Source: RYN-230 sp963720645
Lineage (GTDB): Bacteria; Actinomycetota; Actinomycetes; Streptosporangiales; Streptosporangiaceae
Direction of reading: 5' to 3'
Assembly: GCA_963720645.1 (NCBI GenBank)
Contig: CAVRFX010000026.1
Location: 124,001 to 188,000 of the forward strand
DNA length: 64,000 nt
The translations under genes were made by a program, and so were the position numbers. The notes below the pieces were generated by a model. The model had not been told where the DNA came from. It searched no databases and saw nothing but the letters and a program-made list of their open reading frames with translations. The first letter of the stretch is position 1. Each line of letters begins with the position of its first letter. Shown here in pieces: positions 1 through 7,220 of this stretch.

Positions 1-401
1 TGCGCGGTCAGGCCCGGCACGCCCAGGCTGGCGCCCAGTTCCACGGAGACGCCGTCGGGCAGTGGCACCGCGTGGCCTTCCGGGACCACGGTCCATTCGG
101 CGGCCGTCCCCCAGCAGCGGCCGGCTGCGGCGAGGTACAGCCAGACGCGCTGGCCGATGCGGTCCTCCGGCCCGCCCGGGCCGACCGCGTCGATGACCCC
201 GGCGCCATCCTGATGCGGGACCTGGAAACCGTCGATGGGCCGGGGGGTCGCTCCGCCGCGGCTCTTCACGTCGGTCGGGTTGACCCCTGAGACATGAACC
301 CGGACCCGGACCTCTCCCGGACCCGGTTCCGGCCGCTCGATATCTACCACCCGCAGCACCTCGGCCGCCGGGCCGGTGCGCTCATAGACAGCCGCTTTCA
401 C
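1..401 (-). CDS. NADPH:quinone reductase / zinc-type alcohol dehydrogenase family protein, 5' part (3' end outside window)
   Basis: The gene reads leftwards off the window edge, so only about 133 N-terminal residues are present. It starts at a GTG (399-401) preceded by a purine-rich GAGGGGTG. The translation opens KAAVYERTGPAAEVLRV, then has GEVRVRVHVSGVNPTDVK, VPHQDGAGVIDAVGPG and GQRVWLYLAAAGR. This is the GroES-like N-terminal domain of the medium-chain dehydrogenase/reductase superfamily. The SGVNPTDVK segment is typical of quinone oxidoreductases, which use NADPH and usually lack catalytic zinc. The Rossmann domain is missing, so cofactor and substrate cannot be judged. The family assignment is firm; the exact activity is inferred. 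Confidence 0.8.
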   Translation of the reverse strand, partial: MKAAVYERTGPAAEVLRVVDIERPEPGPGEVRVRVHVSGVNPTDVKSRGGATPRPIDGFQVPHQDGAGVIDAVGPGGPEDRIGQRVWLYLAAAGRCWGTAAEWTVVPEGHAVPLPDGVSVELGASLGVPGLTA

Positions 402-526
402 CGTGCACCCCTCACTCCGGGCCGCCCTCGCCCTGCGGCCCGGTTGCCGTCGTCACCCCCATTCTGGGCCCCGGGCCGGCCGCAGGGCGCGCAGGCCCGG
501 CCAGACGGGCCAGGGGAGTCCAGACG

Positions 527-566
527 CGCGCGGGGCGGGGACGCGATTCGCGTCCCCGCCCGCGCG
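527..566. terminator. GC-rich hairpin downstream of yceI
   Basis: Arms of about 18-19 bases (527-545 and 549-566, one bulged base) flank a 3-base ATT loop. It lies about 70 bases beyond the yceI stop on the strand yceI is read from, and upstream of the quinone reductase. There is no U-tract, as is usual for actinobacterial terminators. The rest of 402-633 holds nothing recognisable. Confidence 0.6.
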
Positions 567-633
567 GGTGGCCTGGTCACGGTGCACCGGGGCCGGCTGG
601 TGCCGGGCCCGGCGGCGCCGTGCGCCGGTGGCC

Positions 634-1197
634 TCAGGCCTTGAGAACGGCCTCGATCTCCAGCTGGATGGCGATCTTGTCACTCACGACCACGCCACCG
701 GTCTCCATCGGGGCGCTGAAGTTCACGCCGAAGTCGCGGCGGTTGATCTCCGTGGTGGCGGTGAAACCGGCCCGCGTGCCGCCGTAGGGGTCCGGGCCGA
801 AGCCGTTCAGCTCGACGGTCAGCGGGACCGCCTTGGTGACGTCCTTGAGGGAGAGCTCCCCGTCCAGGATGTAGTGGTCGCCCTCGGCCCGCAGGCCGGT
901 GGACCGGTACGTCATCGTCGTGTACTTGTCAACCTCGAAGAAGTCGGCCGACCGGATGTGCTGGTCACGCTGCTCATTGCCGGTGTTGATCGAGGTCAGG
1001 TCGATGGTGGCGGTGACCGACGAGTCCAGCAGGTTCTCACCCGTGACGAGCTCGCCGGAGAAGGTCGTGAACCGGCCGCGGACCTTGCTGACCATCATGT
1101 GCCGGGCGGTGAAGCCGACCTCGGAGTGGACGGGGTCGATCTCCCACGTGCCTGCGACGTAACCCGGGATCGTGCCAGCGTCAACGCTAGTCGTCAT
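634..1197 (-). CDS. YceI-like lipocalin family protein
   Basis: 187 residues. The YceI family forms a lipocalin-like barrel that binds isoprenoid or amphiphilic ligands; physiological roles are mostly unproven. Visible family signatures are TWEIDPVHSEVGFTARHMMV near the N-terminus, VRGRFTTFSG, SADFFEVDKY, and the C-terminal RRDFGVNFSAPMETGG and VSDKIAIQLEIEA. No signal peptide is seen, so it is probably cytoplasmic, as for most actinobacterial members. The start at 1197 is chosen because an AGGAG lies 7 bases upstream; the frame stays open to 1257 without a better site. It is divergent from a MarR regulator, a common arrangement that suggests the regulator controls it. Confidence 0.88.
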   Translation of the reverse strand: MTTSVDAGTIPGYVAGTWEIDPVHSEVGFTARHMMVSKVRGRFTTFSGELVTGENLLDSSVTATIDLTSINTGNEQRDQHIRSADFFEVDKYTTMTYRSTGLRAEGDHYILDGELSLKDVTKAVPLTVELNGFGPDPYGGTRAGFTATTEINRRDFGVNFSAPMETGGVVVSDKIAIQLEIEAVLKA

Positions 1198-1308
1198 AGG
1201 AATACTCCTGTCGTTCATAGTGACGGGATTCATATTTGAACCCTCAACGAGTACCACGCCTAGTCTAGCGTTGTCAAGCGTTCAACTATTCCCGGGTATG
1301 CTGGAGGC
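1198..1308. promoter_or_regulatory. Divergent yceI/marR promoter region with operator-like repeats
   Basis: On the minus strand a perfect -35 TTGACA (1277-1272) sits 18 bases from TACTCG (1253-1248), pointing to yceI. On the plus strand TATGCT (1297-1302) lies 6 bases before the marR ATG, giving a probable leaderless message. Two short dyads, TTCA-TATT-TGAA near 1229-1240 and GTTG-N9-CAAC near 1270-1286, overlap these elements and could be MarR operators. The operator role is inference. Confidence 0.5.
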
Positions 1309-1800
1309 ATGAACGATCCTGGACCGCGCTGGCTGAACGCCGGCGAGCAGCACACGTGGCGGAATGCCATCGAGGCCTGGCAGTGGCTCCTGGCCGCCGT
1401 CAACGCCCAGCTGCAGCGGGATTCCGGGATGCCGCTCGCGTACTATGAGATCCTGGTGCGGCTGTCCGAGGCGCCCGACCGCTCGCTGCGGATGACGCAG
1501 CTGGCCGAGGCTTCCTCGTCCAGCAAGAGCCGGGTGTCCCACGCGGTGGCCCGGCTGGAAGAGCGCGGCTGGGTCCGCCGGATGGACTGCCCGACCGACC
1601 GCCGCGGCCAGATCGCCGTGCTCACCGACCAGGGCTTCGCCTCGCTCAGCGCGGCCGCGCCGGGTCATGTCGAGCAGGTCCGCCAGGTCCTGTTCGACGC
1701 GCTGGACGAGGAGCAGCTCGGGCAGCTGGACGGGATCAGCGCCGCGATCCTGGCCAAGGCGGCCAGCTCGCCCACGGACGCGGAGGGCTGTCCCGCCTAG
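1309..1800 (+). CDS. MarR-family transcriptional regulator
   Basis: 163 residues, normal for MarR dimeric winged-helix repressors. The DNA-binding part is seen as MTQLAEASSSSKSRVSHAVA (recognition helix) followed by LEERGWVRRMDCPTDRRGQ, the typical wing with the D-x-R motif that contacts the minor groove. N- and C-terminal helices form the dimer interface. The ATG at 1309 is preceded by GGAGG with only one base of spacing and by TATGCT six bases upstream, so translation from a leaderless transcript is likely. It probably controls the divergent yceI and itself. Confidence 0.9.
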   Translation: MNDPGPRWLNAGEQHTWRNAIEAWQWLLAAVNAQLQRDSGMPLAYYEILVRLSEAPDRSLRMTQLAEASSSSKSRVSHAVARLEERGWVRRMDCPTDRRGQIAVLTDQGFASLSAAAPGHVEQVRQVLFDALDEEQLGQLDGISAAILAKAASSPTDAEGCPA

Positions 1801-1866
1801 CGGCGGCGAGCAGGCGGCACAGCGCCCTGGCCATCCCCGGGGGGTTGCTCACTACACTCAGCCCCT

Positions 1867-2850
1867 ATGGAGAAGCGCATTCTGGGCAGGACAGGCAGGG
1901 CAGTCTCGGTCGTCGGCCTGGGCACCTGGCAGCTGGGAGCTGACTGGGGCGAGGTCGGCGAGAAGGATGCGGTGGCGGTGCTGGACGCGGCCGCGGCGAC
2001 CGGGACCACATTCCTGGATACCGCCGACGTGTACGGCGACGGGCGCAGCGAACGGATCATCGGGCAGTTCCTGGCCAGCAACCCCGGCGCGGAGTTCACG
2101 GTGGCCACCAAGATGGGGCGCCGGGTCGCGCAGGACCCCGCGTTCTTCACCCTGGACAACTTCCGGGCCTGGACCGACCGGTCCCGGGCCAACCTGGGCA
2201 CGGACCGGATCGACCTGGTGCAGCTGCACTGCCCGCCCACCCCGGTGTTCTCCTCGGACGCGGTCTACGACGCGCTCGACACGCTGGTCAACGAGGGGCG
2301 CATCGCGGCGTACGGGATGAGCGTGGAGACCTGCGCCCAAGCCCTCAGCGCGATCGCGCGGCCCGGCACCGCCACCGTGCAGATCATCCTCAACGCGTTC
2401 CGGCGCAAGCCCCTGGATGAGGTGCTGCCCGCGGCCAGCGCGGCCGGCGTGGGCATCATCGCCCGCGTCCCGCTCGCGTCAGGGCTGCTGTCTGGCCGGT
2501 ACACCCATGAGACGTCCTTCGCGGCCGAGGACCACCGGACGTTCAACCGGCACGGCGAGGCCTTCGACGCCGGGGAGACGTTCTCGGGTGTGGACTTCGA
2601 CACCGGCGTGGACGCCGCCCAGGAGTTCGCTGCCCTGGCCCCGGCGGGCGCCACCCCCGCCCAGGCCGCCCTGCGCTGGGTGATCCAGCAGACCGGTGTC
2701 TCGACCGTCATCCCGGGGGCGCGCAATCCGGAGCAGGCTGAGCAGAACGCCGCCGCGGCGGCGCTGCCGCCGTTCAGCGACGCGGGCCTCGCGGCCATCG
2801 CGGACCTGTACGACCGGCGCATCCGCGCCCAGGTACACGACCGCTGGTAG
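1867..2850 (+). CDS. Aldo/keto reductase
   Basis: 327 residues with the full AKR TIM-barrel pattern: MEKRILGRTGRAVSVVGLGT start, FLDTADVYGDGRSE carrying the catalytic Asp and Tyr, VATKMG with the catalytic Lys, DLVQLHCPP with the His position, and the C-terminal NADPH site VSTVIPGARNPEQAEQN. The substrate is not predictable; this branch includes general-stress and auxin-induced-like AKRs. A TACACT (1853-1858) eight bases before the ATG and no Shine-Dalgarno suggest a leaderless message independent of marR, although both face the same way with a 66-base gap. Confidence 0.88.
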   Translation: MEKRILGRTGRAVSVVGLGTWQLGADWGEVGEKDAVAVLDAAAATGTTFLDTADVYGDGRSERIIGQFLASNPGAEFTVATKMGRRVAQDPAFFTLDNFRAWTDRSRANLGTDRIDLVQLHCPPTPVFSSDAVYDALDTLVNEGRIAAYGMSVETCAQALSAIARPGTATVQIILNAFRRKPLDEVLPAASAAGVGIIARVPLASGLLSGRYTHETSFAAEDHRTFNRHGEAFDAGETFSGVDFDTGVDAAQEFAALAPAGATPAQAALRWVIQQTGVSTVIPGARNPEQAEQNAAAAALPPFSDAGLAAIADLYDRRIRAQVHDRW

Positions 2851-2857
2851 AGCTGTG

Positions 2858-2988
2858 CTAGCCCGGGGGGGCGACCCCCCGGAGCCCCCAGCTTGCCCGC
2901 TTCCGCAGGCACTTCGCCTGCTGCGGCTGCCGGGCTAGTCGCCGGCTCGGCGAGGACACGCCTGCGGCGCGCCTCTCCTCACCGGCGA
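2858..2988. repeat. Dispersed GC-rich palindromic element, copy 1
   Basis: The gap between two convergent genes begins GCTAGCCCGGGGGGG, forms a small CCCCCC hairpin, carries an internal dyad CCGCAGGC/GCCTGCTGCGG, and ends with GGCTCGGCGAGGACACGCCT followed by a GGCGCGCC core and CTCTCCTCACC. The same blocks recur at 20526-20730, 35818-36058 and 52529-52650. Here it lies downstream of both flanking genes and could also act as a bidirectional terminator. Confidence 0.7.
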
Positions 2989-3624
2989 TCAGCTCTCTTC
3001 GGTGGGCATCAGGGCTGCGACGCCGGCCGGCCCGGGACCGGGCTCGCCGGCCAGCGCCGCGGCCACCGCGGCCTGATCCTCGGCGCTGCGATTCTGGCTC
3101 AGCTTGTGCTTCGCCTCCACGGTGTCGATGGCCAGTTCCACCCCCACGATCCCGCGCAGCTGGCCGTTGATGTAGTCCGGCGGGGCGTCGGTGACGGCCC
3201 AGGGCGCGTCCCGGTGATCCTCGTGCCGCCGGGTCAGCCGGGTCACCACGTCACGCAGCCACTCCGGGTCCCGGTGCACGGTCAGCGGTCCCGTGAAGTG
3301 AACGGTGACGTAATTCCAGGTGGGCACCACCCGCCCGTGCCGCGCAGTGCTCGGGTACCACGACGGGGAGACGTAGGCCTGCGGGCCGTGCACGATGGCC
3401 AGCGCGCTGGACCCGGGAGCCACGGACTGCCACTGCGGGTTGGCCAGGGCGAGATGGCCGAGCAGCCGGCCCTGCCCGCCGGTGTCGGAGTCCCAGATGA
3501 CCGGGATCAGGCTGGCGACGGGCTTGACCCCGTCGAAGGTGACCAGATCGGCGGTGGCGGCGGCGGCCACAAAGGCGGCGACGTCAGCCGTCTGCGGCGC
3601 GGTGAAGTGGGAAGGGAGATACAC
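2989..3624 (-). CDS. PaiB-like FMN-binding split-barrel protein
   Basis: 211 residues. The family opens with V-Y-x-P-S-H-F; here VYLPSHF, so the GTG at 3624 is chosen although the frame stays open to 3651. Other PaiB features are HLALANPQW, VHGPQAYVSPSWY, VPTWNYVTVHFTGP and INGQLRGIVGVELAI followed by EAKHKLSQNRS. Members bind flavin and are often annotated as negative transcriptional regulators after Bacillus PaiB, but a DNA-binding role is unproven. TACGCT on the minus strand six bases before the GTG suggests a leaderless transcript. It is divergent from the VOC gene. Confidence 0.87.
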   Translation of the reverse strand: MYLPSHFTAPQTADVAAFVAAAATADLVTFDGVKPVASLIPVIWDSDTGGQGRLLGHLALANPQWQSVAPGSSALAIVHGPQAYVSPSWYPSTARHGRVVPTWNYVTVHFTGPLTVHRDPEWLRDVVTRLTRRHEDHRDAPWAVTDAPPDYINGQLRGIVGVELAIDTVEAKHKLSQNRSAEDQAAVAAALAGEPGPGPAGVAALMPTEES

Positions 3625-3730
3625 GCTACGAGCGTACGCACCCGGCCGCACCGATGAGTCCGGCCCGCCTGCGGCGTCCTAGCTGGTGACACTGCCAACC
3701 ACATAGCCCGAGCATCGCGAAGGAGCGACC

Positions 3731-4525
3731 ATGCCCGCACGAGACATCACCCCCGCCGGGGCACCCTGCTGGGTCAACCTGCTGACTTCCGACCCCGAGC
3801 GCAGCCGCGACTTCTACGGCCAGGTCTTCGGCTGGACCTCCACCGAACCCCAGGAGCAGTTCGGCGGCTACTTCAACTTCTCCAAGGATGGCGTCCTGGT
3901 CGCGGGCGGCATGCCCAAGCAGCCCGGCATGGAGGCGCCGGACACCTGGTCGGTCTACCTGGCCACCGATGACGCCCAGAAGACCCTGGACGCCGCCACC
4001 GGCCATGGCGGCCAGGTCCTGGTGCCCGCCATGCCGGTCGCCGACCTCGGCACGATGGCAATGGTCTCCGACGCGGGCGGGGCCGCGATCGGGTTGTGGC
4101 AGCCGGGCCTGCACAAGGGCTTCGGGATCGTGGCCGAGGAGGGCGCCCCGGGCTGGTTCGAGGTGTACACCCGGGACTACGACGCCACCATCGCCTTCTA
4201 CCGCGACGTGTTCGGCTGGGACACGCAGACCGTCGGCGACACTCCCGAGTTCCGCTACACGGTCGCACTGCGCGGCACGGAACAGATTGCCGGGATCATG
4301 GACGCGTCCGCGTTCCTGCCCGAAGGCGTGCCGGCCCACTGGGCGGTCTACTTCGGCACCATGGACGCCGACGCCACGCTGGCCAAGATCACCAGCCTGG
4401 GTGGCTCGGTCATCCGGCCCGCGGAGGACACCCCGTACGGCGGGCTGGCCGAGGCGGCCGACCCGACCGGCGTCCACTTCAAGCTCGTCGCCCCGAACGC
4501 GGCCATGCCCGCACGGGAGTCCTGA
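3731..4525 (+). CDS. Two-domain VOC (glyoxalase/bleomycin-resistance-like) protein
   Basis: 264 residues made of two VOC repeats. Domain 1 (about 10-125) starts GAPCWVNLLTSDPERSRDFY and GQVFGW; domain 2 (about 135-258) repeats the pattern as GAPGWFEVYTRDYDATIAFY and RDVFGWDTQ. Both end in a ...DAGGAAIGLWQP / DPTGVHFKLVAP strand. Such proteins bind a metal and act on or sequester small molecules; the exact role is unknown. AAGGAG lies eight bases before the ATG. A perfect hairpin at 4593-4627 follows. Confidence 0.88.
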   Translation: MPARDITPAGAPCWVNLLTSDPERSRDFYGQVFGWTSTEPQEQFGGYFNFSKDGVLVAGGMPKQPGMEAPDTWSVYLATDDAQKTLDAATGHGGQVLVPAMPVADLGTMAMVSDAGGAAIGLWQPGLHKGFGIVAEEGAPGWFEVYTRDYDATIAFYRDVFGWDTQTVGDTPEFRYTVALRGTEQIAGIMDASAFLPEGVPAHWAVYFGTMDADATLAKITSLGGSVIRPAEDTPYGGLAEAADPTGVHFKLVAPNAAMPARES

Positions 4526-4592
4526 GCCAGTAAACCCGGGGGCCGCCGGCCCGCGGTCCCCGGGACCGGTGGTCGAGCCCTCTCACGAAGGA

Positions 4593-4627
4593 GCGGATTG
4601 GCGCCCGCAGGGGCGGCGCCAATCCGC
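4593..4627 (+). terminator. Perfect 13-bp hairpin after the VOC gene
   Basis: Arms 4593-4605 and 4615-4627 are perfectly complementary with a 9-base loop, 67 bases beyond the VOC stop. There is no U-run. Confidence 0.75.
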
Positions 4628-4836
4628 ACGGTCACGGTCCGCTGACCCGTGCGACAAAAGAGGCAATAAGGCCGTCCCATACTGGTGTGTTTGCCGTCAG
4701 AGGGACCGGCCGCGTTGCTAAATTGACCCCGGCGGCATGGTTTTGCCAGGGGGACGCACGAGGAAATGGGGACACCGCCATGTCACGGGTCAGCGACCTG
4801 CGCACAAGCCTGTCCGGAACCAGCCGGTGACCTGCC
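4628..4836 (+). other. Leader region of the CBM2-like gene, possible 16-codon ORF
   Basis: This stretch is clearly less GC-rich than its surroundings around 4650-4740, as promoters here tend to be, but no convincing -35/-10 pair with normal spacing is visible. An ATG at 4780 opens a 16-codon frame ending at 4830, seven bases before the next gene's GTG. It could be a leader peptide or chance; it has only a weak ribosome site. Confidence 0.25.
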
Positions 4837-5898
4837 GTGGCTAGCGGACCCGGCCAGCCGGCTTCCCGTCCTCCCAGGCTGGCGGACAGCCTGGCCCGGC
4901 ACCGGTGGATCACCGCTGCCGGCATGACCGCCACCCTCGCGGCCGTGGCCGGCGGGGGCGCGGCCCTGGCCTTCCACGGCAGTTCCACCCGGCCGCCGAA
5001 AGACTGCGGGCTGGTGCCGTGCGCCGCGGCCCTGCCCGCGTCGGTACGGTCTGGCGACACGGGGCGCGCCGGGGGGGCCGGGTCACCCGGCAGCACCCTT
5101 CCGGCCAGCGGGACCGGGGCCGCCAGCGCGCCCGCCACGGCCGCGCCCACGGCCGCCCGGCAACCTACGGCTCTGCCGTCCCCGGCTGTCTCACCGCCCG
5201 CGCCCGGGCCCGCCCAGCCGGTATCGCGCCAGCCGGGATCGTCCCAGGGGGGATCAGCCCGGCCCGGATCCGGCGCACCGGTGTCGCGGCCGGGATCCTT
5301 CTCATCCCCCGCGCCGGTCTCCTCGGCCACCGGACGGGCCGTCTCCGCTGACCACGCGATCGGCGTCGGCTACGCCATCACCGAGGACGGCCAGCAGGGC
5401 ATCCACGGACAGATCGTTATTGTGAACAATGGCCCCGCGCCGGTCAGCGGCTGGCGGGTCACGCTGGTCCTGCCCGGCGACCGCGGTTACCAGGTGCTGG
5501 ACGCCAGGAACCGGTCGGCGGGCGATGCCCTGGTCATGACGGCCCCCGCAGACGGCGGCTCCCTGGCCGCCGGCGGAACCGCGCTGATCGCGTTCACCGC
5601 CCGGGGCACGACCAGCAGCCCGGTCCGGTCTGCGTTCACCGCTCCCGCGCGCCCGCGCCCGGCCGGCGGCTATCCCGCAGCCGCCGCGGGCGGGGGCACC
5701 AGCGCCGGCGGCGGCCAGGCCCGCGAGCGCCGCCACGGGGGCTGGCCCTTCAGCTGGCTGAACGGGGGCTGGCCGCAGCGGAACTGGCCGCAGCGGAACT
5801 GGCCTCAGGGGGGCCGTCCCGGCCGGGGCTGGCCGGGCAGCGGCTGGGCCCCGGACAGCGGGGCGGGGCACTACCACGGCTGGCCCGGCGGCGGCTGA
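4837..5898 (+). CDS. Secreted or membrane-anchored protein with CBM2-like domain and Trp/Pro/Gly-rich tail
   Basis: 353 residues. A basic N-terminus is followed by a hydrophobic segment (about 25-47), which reads as a signal anchor or signal peptide. Residues about 70-165 form a Pro/Ala/Ser-rich linker. Residues about 170-265 resemble a family 2 carbohydrate-binding module: IHGQIVIVNNGPAPVSGWRV then a late SLAAGGTALIAFTARG strand, matching the CBM2 pattern of a conserved N-N-G, a G-W and a final G-x-x-x-x-F. The C-terminus is Gly/Trp/Pro-rich with NWPQRNWPQ repeats. No catalytic domain is present. It is likely a cell-surface polysaccharide-binding or spore/hyphal surface protein. The GTG start has poor ribosome-site support. 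Confidence 0.65.
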   Translation: MASGPGQPASRPPRLADSLARHRWITAAGMTATLAAVAGGGAALAFHGSSTRPPKDCGLVPCAAALPASVRSGDTGRAGGAGSPGSTLPASGTGAASAPATAAPTAARQPTALPSPAVSPPAPGPAQPVSRQPGSSQGGSARPGSGAPVSRPGSFSSPAPVSSATGRAVSADHAIGVGYAITEDGQQGIHGQIVIVNNGPAPVSGWRVTLVLPGDRGYQVLDARNRSAGDALVMTAPADGGSLAAGGTALIAFTARGTTSSPVRSAFTAPARPRPAGGYPAAAAGGGTSAGGGQARERRHGGWPFSWLNGGWPQRNWPQRNWPQGGRPGRGWPGSGWAPDSGAGHYHGWPGGG

Positions 5899-5940
5899 CC
5901 ATGCCGCGGCCGCCCCGCGATGCCCGGTAGGGTTCGTGCC

Positions 5941-6216
5941 ATGACTGACCGGGATGCCCTCGAAGCCCTTTCCTCCCAGGAACTCCACGACCGCGCGGTG
6001 CACCGGGCCGTGCGGCATCTGGATTTCGGGTTCCTGTGGCAGCTGCTGCGGGAAATCCCGGAGGGGGAGGCGGTCGCCGGGCACGCCGACCAGACCGCGG
6101 CGGACGTCACCCAGCTGTCTGCAATGATCGACGACGCCTTCGGCCACGAGAACCCGGACGTCGCGGACGCGCTGCGCCCCATCTACCTGGACTACCTGGA
6201 AAAGCACGGCGACTGA
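5941..6216 (+). CDS. Conserved small acidic protein of unknown function
   Basis: 91 residues, acidic and mostly helical, with no signal or membrane segment: LSSQELHDRAVHRAVRHLDF, FLWQLLREIPEGEAVAG, and an end IYLDYLEKHGD. It resembles small actinobacterial hypothetical proteins; no function can be given. The ATG at 5941 is preferred over a GTG at 5920 because TAGGGT (5928-5933) sits seven bases before it, the usual layout of a leaderless actinobacterial promoter. Confidence 0.7.
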   Translation: MTDRDALEALSSQELHDRAVHRAVRHLDFGFLWQLLREIPEGEAVAGHADQTAADVTQLSAMIDDAFGHENPDVADALRPIYLDYLEKHGD

Positions 6217-6256
6217 GCCGCGGGTCACCCAGGTGCGGGCCATCAGGTGCGGGCCA

Positions 6257-7210
6257 TCAGGACGAGGGCCCGGCGGGTGGCCGCAGCGGCGGTGCGGTCA
6301 ACCCGGGCGGGACCCGGCGGCTCGATGAGGCCCAGCCGCTGCCCGCAGCCCCGCGGTGCAGGATCTGATCGATCGCCGCGGTGACCCCGCCGTCCTCGTT
6401 GACGAGGCGGCGGACCACGTAGATGAGCGCGGGAATGGCCCAGAAGTCGCCGCAGACCCACAGGATGGCCGCGCCGATCTCCTGGTCCGCGTACGGCGGC
6501 AGCGTCACCCCGGGCACGTGGCTGTACACCGAGTACCAGGCGTTCTGGGAGAAGATACTCATCGCCATGGCCAGCATCCACATGACCAGGTTGGTCCCGA
6601 TCAGCGCGGCCGCCTGGGCGACCAGCGGCATCCGCCGCTGGAAGGGCGGGGACGGGATGAACTGGAGCCAGAACAGCACCCCGGCCAGGAAGAAGCTCCC
6701 GTGCATCAGCCAGATGTGCACGGCGTCGTTGCGCGCCGCCAGATCGTAGAGCGGGGGCAGGTGCCAGGCCACCATCACGGCCGAGAACAGGATGACCGAC
6801 ACCCAGGGGCGCAGCAGGAAGCCGACGATCGCCCGGAGGGGCCGTGACCAGGCGTCCCGCAGCACCGCGGCCGTCGCGGTCCGGCCCGTCCGCCCCGGCA
6901 GCCCGTCGAGCAGCGGCTGCCAGGGGGCACCGGCCACCACCAGCGTGGGCGCGGCGAACATGAGCAGCAGATGCTGGAGCATGTGGACGAAGAAGTAGTC
7001 GTCCGCCCAGTAGTCGATGGGCGACTCGACCGCGATGAGCAGGACGGCGAGACCGCTGTAGAACCAGAGCGATCGGATTCTGCGTTGCCGGGTCCGTTCC
7101 GGGCGGGACCGCCGGGCCAGCCGGGCCAGCCCGACCTCGTGCCAGGCGACCAGGATCAGGACCAGGATCAGGAACGGGTCGAAGGACCAGTTGTCAACGA
7201 CGTAGCTCAC
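6257..7210 (-). CDS. ctaG: CtaG-type cytochrome c oxidase (caa3) assembly membrane protein
   Basis: 317 residues with about seven transmembrane segments and the hallmarks of the Caa3_CtaG family: HMLQHLLLMFAAPTLVVAGA, VAWHLPPLYDLAARND, IWLMHGSFFLAGVLFW, MSIFSQNAWYSVY and ADQEIGAAILWV. The conserved His residues in helices are thought to handle copper for the binuclear centre of cytochrome oxidase. The GTG at 7210 is favoured; an in-frame TTG at 7219 also exists. The stop of the upstream lipoprotein gene is at 7221, so the pair is translationally close. With the SCO1 fusion upstream, a role in copper delivery to terminal oxidase is well supported. A 14-base tandem duplication lies just past its stop (6231-6258). 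Confidence 0.88.
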   Translation of the reverse strand: MSYVVDNWSFDPFLILVLILVAWHEVGLARLARRSRPERTRQRRIRSLWFYSGLAVLLIAVESPIDYWADDYFFVHMLQHLLLMFAAPTLVVAGAPWQPLLDGLPGRTGRTATAAVLRDAWSRPLRAIVGFLLRPWVSVILFSAVMVAWHLPPLYDLAARNDAVHIWLMHGSFFLAGVLFWLQFIPSPPFQRRMPLVAQAAALIGTNLVMWMLAMAMSIFSQNAWYSVYSHVPGVTLPPYADQEIGAAILWVCGDFWAIPALIYVVRRLVNEDGGVTAAIDQILHRGAAGSGWASSSRRVPPGLTAPPLRPPAGPSS

Positions 7211-7220
7211 AGCACCCAAC

